DNA from: Leucocoprinus leucothites
Taxonomy: Eukaryota; Basidiomycota; Agaricomycetes; Agaricales; Agaricaceae
Length of the DNA stretch: 64,000 bases
NCBI GenBank assembly: GCA_013368445.1
Contig: JAACJO010000026.1
Span: 62,001 to 126,000 of the forward strand
Reading direction: 5' to 3'
Position numbers and translations under genes: made by a program. Shown here piece after piece: positions 57,950 through 64,000 of the stretch (positions within the stretch are counted from its first letter, which is position 1; each line of letters begins with the position of its first letter). The notes beneath the pieces were generated by a model, which made no database searches, was not told where the DNA came from, and saw nothing but the letters and a program-made list of their open reading frames with translations.

Positions 57950-60900
57950 ATGTCGGATATCCCCTTGCGTTCTTTTCGAAGAAACAGAGCTCAACGTGCA
58001 AACTACACTCCGCTTGCTGATAACGATACATACGGGGCCGGAAGTAACGGCCGCTCTGGATCTTCTCGTATCTCAGACAAACCTGAAGAGGATATGCCGG
58101 TGACAACAAGTATTACCAAGGCTTCGGTGGCCAACAGTCGGAATACGAAGAGGAATGGAAAGTCGAGAGCGAAGGATAGATATGTAGATGATCCTGGGGA
58201 GGAGGAGAGGTTGCTTGGTGGGTCGTATGATGGTTCCGATGAAGTTATTGAGGAGCCTACGAGGCCCGAGTCGCCTGTCAAGGTGTGTTGAGAGTCTGGA
58301 TTGCTGTGGTTTGGTAGCTAATCTTGTGGGTTAGTCGCGGTCGCCTGCACGCTCGTTCAGGAGTTCTTCTGGAAAGGACAAGTCCCGGACTGTACCCTTC
58401 AATCCATCCGGTAAGCCCTCTCTCTTCATTCATGTCTATAACTTTATTTACATCCTTCAGATAAACTACAATCTCGTTTCACACCCAACATCGTCAAGAA
58501 CCAGAAATATAACGCCATTACGTTCCTTCCTCTCGTATTCTACGAACAATTCAAGTTTTTCTTCAACCTCTACTTCCTTCTCGTCGCGCTGTCACAGTTC
58601 GTACCAGCGCTCAAGATTGGTTCGTGCGCAATTCGCTTCCACCTCTCCTTCGTGCGTCTAATATCGTCATCGTAGGGTTTATCGTGACGTACATCGCACC
58701 TCTCGCATTTGTGCTTTGCGTAACCATGGGCAAAGAGGCATATGACGATTATAAACGACACCTGCGAGACAAGGAAGCCAACTCACAGCGGTATCTCGTC
58801 TTACAACGACCAGAGCATTCATTATCATCGCATCCCCGTCATCATAGCAACAGAACAACTGATAATGGCTTTGCTGGTGAAGATTCACCAGAAGAAGCAT
58901 ACCTCAATAAACACATAAACACGAGATCCGTACCGTCGTCATCAATACGTGTAGGAGATTTGGTAGTATTGGAAAAGAATCAGAGAGTACCCGCAGATAT
59001 GGTTTTGTTGCATACGTCGGAGGGGAGCGGGACGTGTTTTATTAGGACGGATCAATTAGATGGAGAGACGGATTGGAAGTTGAGAGTCGCTGTTCCAGAA
59101 ACGCAAAAGTTCCAGGAAGCAGATTTAACTAAGCTTGACGCGGAGATTTATGGTATGATTTCCCTTTTCTCTCTGACAATACTGGTTCTAATATGGGTCT
59201 TTGTAGCCGATGCACCGATCAAGGATATTCATACATTCATTGGGACGTTCACACTTAACAAGCCACTTGCTTCGCGCTCTTCGGAGGGCAACGAAAGTCA
59301 AGCTGATGGTGTACCACTCCAGTCTATGCCTCCTTCAGTATCACCCCTCACAGCTGAGAACCTTCTATGGTCAAATACAGTCTTGGCCGCGGGGAGCGCT
59401 GTTGGATTCGTGATATATACTGGTCAGGATACGAGAGCGGTTATGAACACGAGTCATCCAAAGACGAAGATTGGGCTGTTGGATTTGGAGATAAACCAGT
59501 TGGCAAAGGTGTGCTTTGTCGTCCCGTTTGATGTTTGGGGCAAGGGTGCTGATAGTACGTTGTAGATCTTGTGCGCGGTGACGTTTGCGCTGTCCTTGGT
59601 CCTTGTGGGGTTGAATGGGTTTAGGGGGTTGTGGTATATTTATGTGTTCAGGTTTTTGATTCTTTTCTCGTCGATTATTCCTATCAGGCAAGTTATCTCT
59701 GCTCTTTCCTCTGTCCAGCGTCGTTATACTTATGGTTATTCTCTACTAGTCTTCGCGTGAATCTGGATATGGGCAAAACGGTATACGCACACCAAATTAT
59801 GAACGATCCCGAGATTCCGAATACGATCGTCAGAACGAGTACGCTTCCCGAGGAGTTGGGAAGGATAACTTATTTGTTGAGTGATAAGACTGGTACTTTG
59901 ACACAAAATGGTGCGCTATCAGCCTAGCGCTATATTCGCGTCGCTGCAACGGTGCATGATACTGATTCGTGTTATTTTGACAGAAATGGAAATGCGGAAG
60001 CTGCATATGGGTACAATGTCGTATGGTGCGGATTCGATGGACGAAGTCGCGCATCAGTTGGCCTTGGCTTTCGGTGGTGGTTCGGGTGATCATGGTGGGT
60101 GTTCTTTCTACGTCTTCCCGGGGTCAGAAAAGTGGACTGACTGTGTTGTGGCTTTTAGCGCTCATGAGACAGGCAACATTGTCTACCGGGATTCAGCTCT
60201 CTTCGAGAGGTAGGAGAGATATGTCCTCAAGAGTAAAAGACGTGGTCCTCAGTCTCGCTTTATGCCACAACGTATGTCGTCTTCCATACACCTCTTCATT
60301 CACGTGCCCATCTAAATAATACCACAGGTAACACCAGTAACCAACGACGATGGTTCCGTAACCTACCAGGCCTCCTCTCCAGACGAAGTAGCCATTGTCA
60401 ACTGGACAGCCTCTGTCGGTCTAACCCTCGTCTTCCGAGACCGTACCCACATGGAGCTCCAAACTCCCTCTGGCTCTCGGCTCTCCTACGACATTCTCAG
60501 TGTCTTCCCCTTCACATCCGAATCCAAACGTATGGGCATCATCGTCCGTGACACCTCAACAAATGAAATTATGTTCCTACAAAAGGGAGCGGATGTCGTC
60601 ATGGCGAAGATTGTACAGAAGAATGATTGGTTGGAAGAGGAGACAGCTAATATGGCGAGAGAGGGATTGCGGACGCTCGTTATGGCGCGTAAACGCCTCT
60701 CACTCAATTTATACAAGGAGTGGGAGAAGAAGTATCATGATGCGAGTGTGCAGTTGGAAGGAAGGAACGAGAAGATGCAGAGTGTGGTTGGGGAGATTTT
60801 GGAACATGATCTGGAGTTGCTTGGGTTGACGGGTGTGGAGGATAAATTGCAGGAGGATGTGAAGGGGACGTTGGAGTTGTTGAGGAATGCGGGAGTGAAG

Positions 60901-62712
60901 ATTTGGATGTTGACGGGGGATAAGATTGAGACTGCGAGGTGTATTGCGGTGTCGACGAAGTTGGTGGCGAGGAATCAGTATATACATGAGGTTGCGAAGT
61001 GTGAGTGTGCCCCCTTGGCGATTTGGTTTTAGTGGTATTTTGGACTGATTGGTCTTTCTTTATCTTTATTGCAGTGAAGACGTCGGATCAGGCTCGAGAT
61101 CAGTTAGAGTTTTTGCAGAGTAAACTGGATTGTTGTTTGGTCATTGACGGGGAGTCGCTGCAGGTGCGTGTTCGCCTCATATCATCACTTGATATCTAAC
61201 GAATCATGGTGTTGACAGCTCTGTCTAAATTTGTTTCAAAACGAGTTTATTGAGATTGCGACGAAGCTGTCTGCAGTGGTCGCATGTCGGTGTTCGCCGA
61301 CACAAAAAGCAGATGTTGCAAGACTTATTAGGCATCATACGAAGAAGAGGGTGTGTTGTATTGGGGATGGAGGGAACGATGTTAGTATGATCCAGGCTGC
61401 CGACGTTGGTGTGTCCAAATTCCCTAACCTACATTACACTACATTAACTAACATCAACCTCTCTCGCAGGCGTCGGTATAGTAGGCAAAGAAGGCAAACA
61501 AGCTTCACTCGCAGCCGACTTTTCCGTCACCCAATTCTCCTATTTAACCAAACTCCTCCTATGGCATGGTCGGAACTCCTACCGTCGCAGCGCGAAGCTC
61601 GCGCAATTTGTAATTCACAGGGGGTTGATAATATCGATTATGCAGGCAGTCTTTTCCGCAATATTTTATTTTGCGCCGATTGCGCTGTATCAGGGGTGGT
61701 TGATGGTTGGGTATGCGACGATTTATACGATGGCGCCTGTGTTTTCGCTTGTGTTGGACAGGGATGTGAATGAGGATTTGGCGTTGTTGTATCCCGAGTT
61801 GTATAAGGAGTTGACCAAGGTGAGTGGTTGCACCCACGTCTTGATTCTTTAGTTGATTGATTGATTGATTGATTGATTGGTGCATTATAGGGACGAGCAT
61901 TGTCGTACAAGACGTTCTTCCAATGGTTGATGATTAGTTTGTATCAGGGAGCGGGGATCATGATTATGTCGCTCGTGTTGTTTGAGAACGAGTTTTTGCA
62001 TATTGTGTCGATTTCGTTTACGGCGTTGATCTTGAATGAGTTGATTATGGTGGCTTTGGAGATTACGACTTGGTATGTGCTCTATTTTTTTTTAGTTTTC
62101 CTTTCCCATCCTTTGTTTTGCTGTGCTTTACTTTTTGATTTTTTTCTCCTTCCGCGTGTTCCGTGTACCTTGCCTTTTATGTTCTTTGGTGTTCTGCTCC
62201 GCTCTTTGTCCTATCCACGCTTATTTTTCCCATCTGCGTGATTCGTATCTTTATTGCTTTGGAGCTCTTCTATGATATGATCCGAACAATTTGCTGATGT
62301 ATCTCTCCTTCCTTCGTGGGCTTAGGCATCTATACATGGTGATATCGGAGGTTGTGACGCTAATTTTGTACGCTATAAGCATAGCGTTCCTCCCTGAATA
62401 TTTCGGTAAGTCTATCTGCTGCCACTTTCTTTCCCCTTTACGCCCCTGTTTTACGTTTGTACTTCTACGACCGCACATGGTGCGGCGCTTCCATGCCACT
62501 CATGTTCCTCGCGTACTTGGTAAATATGACCACTGACCTTGTGTTTCACTGGTGCTTCTGGTGCCTTTTTTTCTTTAGATTTATCATTTGTGGTCACGAT
62601 ACCCTTTGCGTGGAAGGTTGCGGTTATAGTTGGGATCAGTGCGATGCCGCTGTGGATTATCAAGTTGATTAGGAATAAGGTAAAACCGTCTGCGTCGAGC
62701 AAGTTGCTATAG
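57950..62712 (+). CDS. NEO1: P4-type ATPase, Neo1/ATP9 class phospholipid flippase
   Basis: Sixteen exons chain in phase to 1183 residues, near yeast Neo1 size. Key parts: [19 protein letters not shown] (TM1), [13 protein letters not shown], the TM4 segment [13 protein letters not shown] (Neo1-type), the phosphorylation site [11 protein letters not shown] (Asp ~535), [59 protein letters not shown] and [20 protein letters not shown]. Neo1 flips phosphatidylethanolamine and phosphatidylserine in Golgi/endosomal membranes and, unlike other P4-ATPases, needs no Cdc50 subunit. Exons: 57950-58282, 58335-58410, 58461-58619, 58676-59152, 59207-59508, 59566-59687, 59750-59910, 59984-60094, 60159-60271, 60328-61000, 61075-61163, 61219-61408, 61470-61819, 61891-62072, 62326-62405, 62579-62712. 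Intron 6 (59688-59749) starts GC (CAG|GCAAGT) and splits the PISL motif. The N-terminal ~110 residues are acidic and variable. Confidence 0.93.
61853..61879 (+). repeat. (TTGA)n microsatellite in NEO1 intron 13
   Basis: About seven TTGA units just upstream of the acceptor at 61890; length variation there could move the branch point relative to the 3' splice site. Confidence 0.85.
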
Positions 62713-63346
62713 GCACTAGTGTAGGAGGTGGCGGGAGATTGATTGATATTTTGTTCTTTTTCAATGTATTATTTTATTAATTTGTGCTTCGGATGCTCTA
62801 ATGTGGCTCTCAATAAGTACTTATGTAGTTGGAAAATCGTATCTAAACGGACAGACAAGTGGACGGAATGCCGCATAACAATATGTTGTATTATGGGCTA
62901 GGTTGGGCTTGGCATGCAGCCGTCGGCATTATGGAGGCTTTATTTATCTCAGTGATGGGACAGGCCGCATGCATCATATCAGGATCATCATATGAACGTC
63001 GGTCGGGACTCGGATTTGCCAAAATCTCGCAATAAGCACTTCTAGGCAGGTACCCTCTCAGAGGCGCGTCCAATATTTCGCTCTTTTGGAAGGTGACTTA
63101 TATTAATTTTTTGGCAGCTTCTTGTTCTCCTCGTTTGCGAGTTTGAGATTGATCCCCGGCAAGTCTGCAACCTGTCGTCGATTGGACGGGGGGAAGTTGG
63201 ACTAGGGAGGTTTAGGCTGGTTTGGAAAAGCGCGCGCGTAAAATGAGACTCGTATATTCCGAGACTTTGGCATGGGCAATTGAAAAACGACACCAGCACG
63301 GTTCTTCTGGTGTTACTTTCCCGTTCCCCCCTGCCCCCTCACCGTC
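62713..63346. other. Intergenic, no supported gene
   Basis: 3' flank of NEO1 and promoter of the next gene. No gene seen. Confidence 0.6.
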
Positions 63347-64000
63347 ATGCGTTCGTTTGTCCCGCAGCTGCTCGCGGTTACCCTCGTGGCTGTCACTACT
63401 ACGCTTGCTCAGAAGCCTGCGCTTACCCAAGCTCAGCAGCAAATCCTCCGGATCGACTGTTCCAAACGAACCTCCGTGGTCCTCGATGGAGTATGTTTTA
63501 GCTTGCTTTTTCTGTTATCGTACATGACTGAATGTTCCTATTAGCGGGAAATGACAACCAGAATGTTCTGCTTGACCTTGTTCTTTCGAACATGAAGACA
63601 GCTGGGCTCGAAACTGAGGCACTGGACTATACACTCAACAGGCATGTCACTACTGCGCCACCACACAGTGGACAATACTGGCTCCGAATATAATTCCGTT
63701 GACATTGGCTTCATAGATGGGATCCTCGATGGTGGTCACTCACTCTTCACCTCAAGAACGGAACTGATCTCGCTCTTCCGACGACCGGATACTGGCCGTA
63801 CAGTGGTGACAGCGGTCCTGCAGGCGTCACGGCGCAACTCCACGATGGAGGTACCTATGGCCTCCACCCCGACCAGACCCATGACGAATCCACACTCAAT
63901 CTCGAGAATCTGCCGCAGGGAGGCACTATTCTGTTTTTCGACAACCCGAGCCCGACAAAGAATTATTCTTTGCCTGGGTATCATCTCCTCGGGTGCGTAT
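63347..64000 (+). CDS. Secreted protein, 3' truncated by window edge, family uncertain
   Basis: ATG 63347 opens a signal peptide (SFVPQLLAVTLVAVTTTLAQ). Chained exons 63347-63490, 63562-63641 and 63717 to the window end give a continuous frame: CSKRTSVVLDG|NVLLDLVLSNMKTAGLETEA, then DYTLN|RWDPRWWSLTLHLKNG, TGYWPYSGDSGPAGVTAQL, LPQGGTILFFDNPSP and YSLPGYHLLG. The second intron would start with GC (CAG|GCATGT, 63642-63716). This is inference, supported by the seamless RWDPRWWS join. The pattern reminds me of secreted M28/PA-domain-like proteins of agaricomycetes, but the catalytic part, if any, lies beyond the window. Treat as a secreted protein of unknown function. Confidence 0.6.

Noticed and set aside
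57880..57950. tRNA-like sequence (GGGCTCAAATCCC)
   Set aside because: Only a B-box-like match; no A box or cloverleaf could be drawn around it.
59688..59700. Apparent loss of the P4-ATPase PISL motif
   Set aside because: Resolved by recognising a GC-AG intron; the motif is intact.

Overview
This window is nuclear DNA of a filamentous mushroom-forming fungus (Basidiomycota, most likely Agaricomycetes). Genes are split by many 45-70 nt GT-AG introns and intergenic gaps are short. Families expanded in agarics are present: coiled-coil/F-box proteins, the DUF6533 membrane family, a MGRWTQYDE-type small protein and a GH30 glucanase. I chained exons by hand, checking splice sites and phase; no search was run.

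Layout. 0-8.2 kb is a duplicated accessory block: two copies of a multi-pass membrane protein of unknown function (1-1082 +, partial; 6350-8169 -, frame-disrupted) face each other and enclose two small secreted cysteine-rich protein genes (2274-2885 -, 4414-5060 +). That divergent pair, with its ~1.5 kb intergenic region, recurs in inverted orientation at 27.1-30.4 kb. 8.2-17.3 kb holds a gene-poor gap, a DUF6533 gene, a small CsbD-like protein and an F-box gene with a Ser-Pro-Arg insert. 18.2-22.0 kb is a tandem duplication of a secreted SurE-type phosphatase. 22.0-23.2 kb has ATP synthase subunit h (ATP14) and the F1 inhibitor (INH1) divergently transcribed across 107 bp. An F-box gene follows (23.6-26.0 kb).

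After the second secreted-protein pair come a small basidiomycete protein (31.1 kb), a cytochrome P450 (32.4-34.6 kb), a decayed gene (35.7-36.3 kb), a secreted GH30 (37.8-40.8 kb), the AP-1 beta adaptin (41.8-44.5 kb), a SUR7/PalI-like membrane protein (45.6-46.8 kb), three F-box genes on the minus strand of which the last is broken (47.5-54.3 kb), a small two-repeat protein (55.3 kb), a GNAT acetyltransferase (56.6 kb), the P4-ATPase NEO1 (58.0-62.7 kb) and the start of a secreted protein running off the window.

Housekeeping genes (ATP14, INH1, AP-1 beta, NEO1) alternate with fast-evolving duplicated ones. The most novel element is the four-member small secreted cysteine-rich family: two subfamilies share the same 12-nt first coding exon, a five-exon layout and a C-terminal signature, sit head to head, and are duplicated as a unit.
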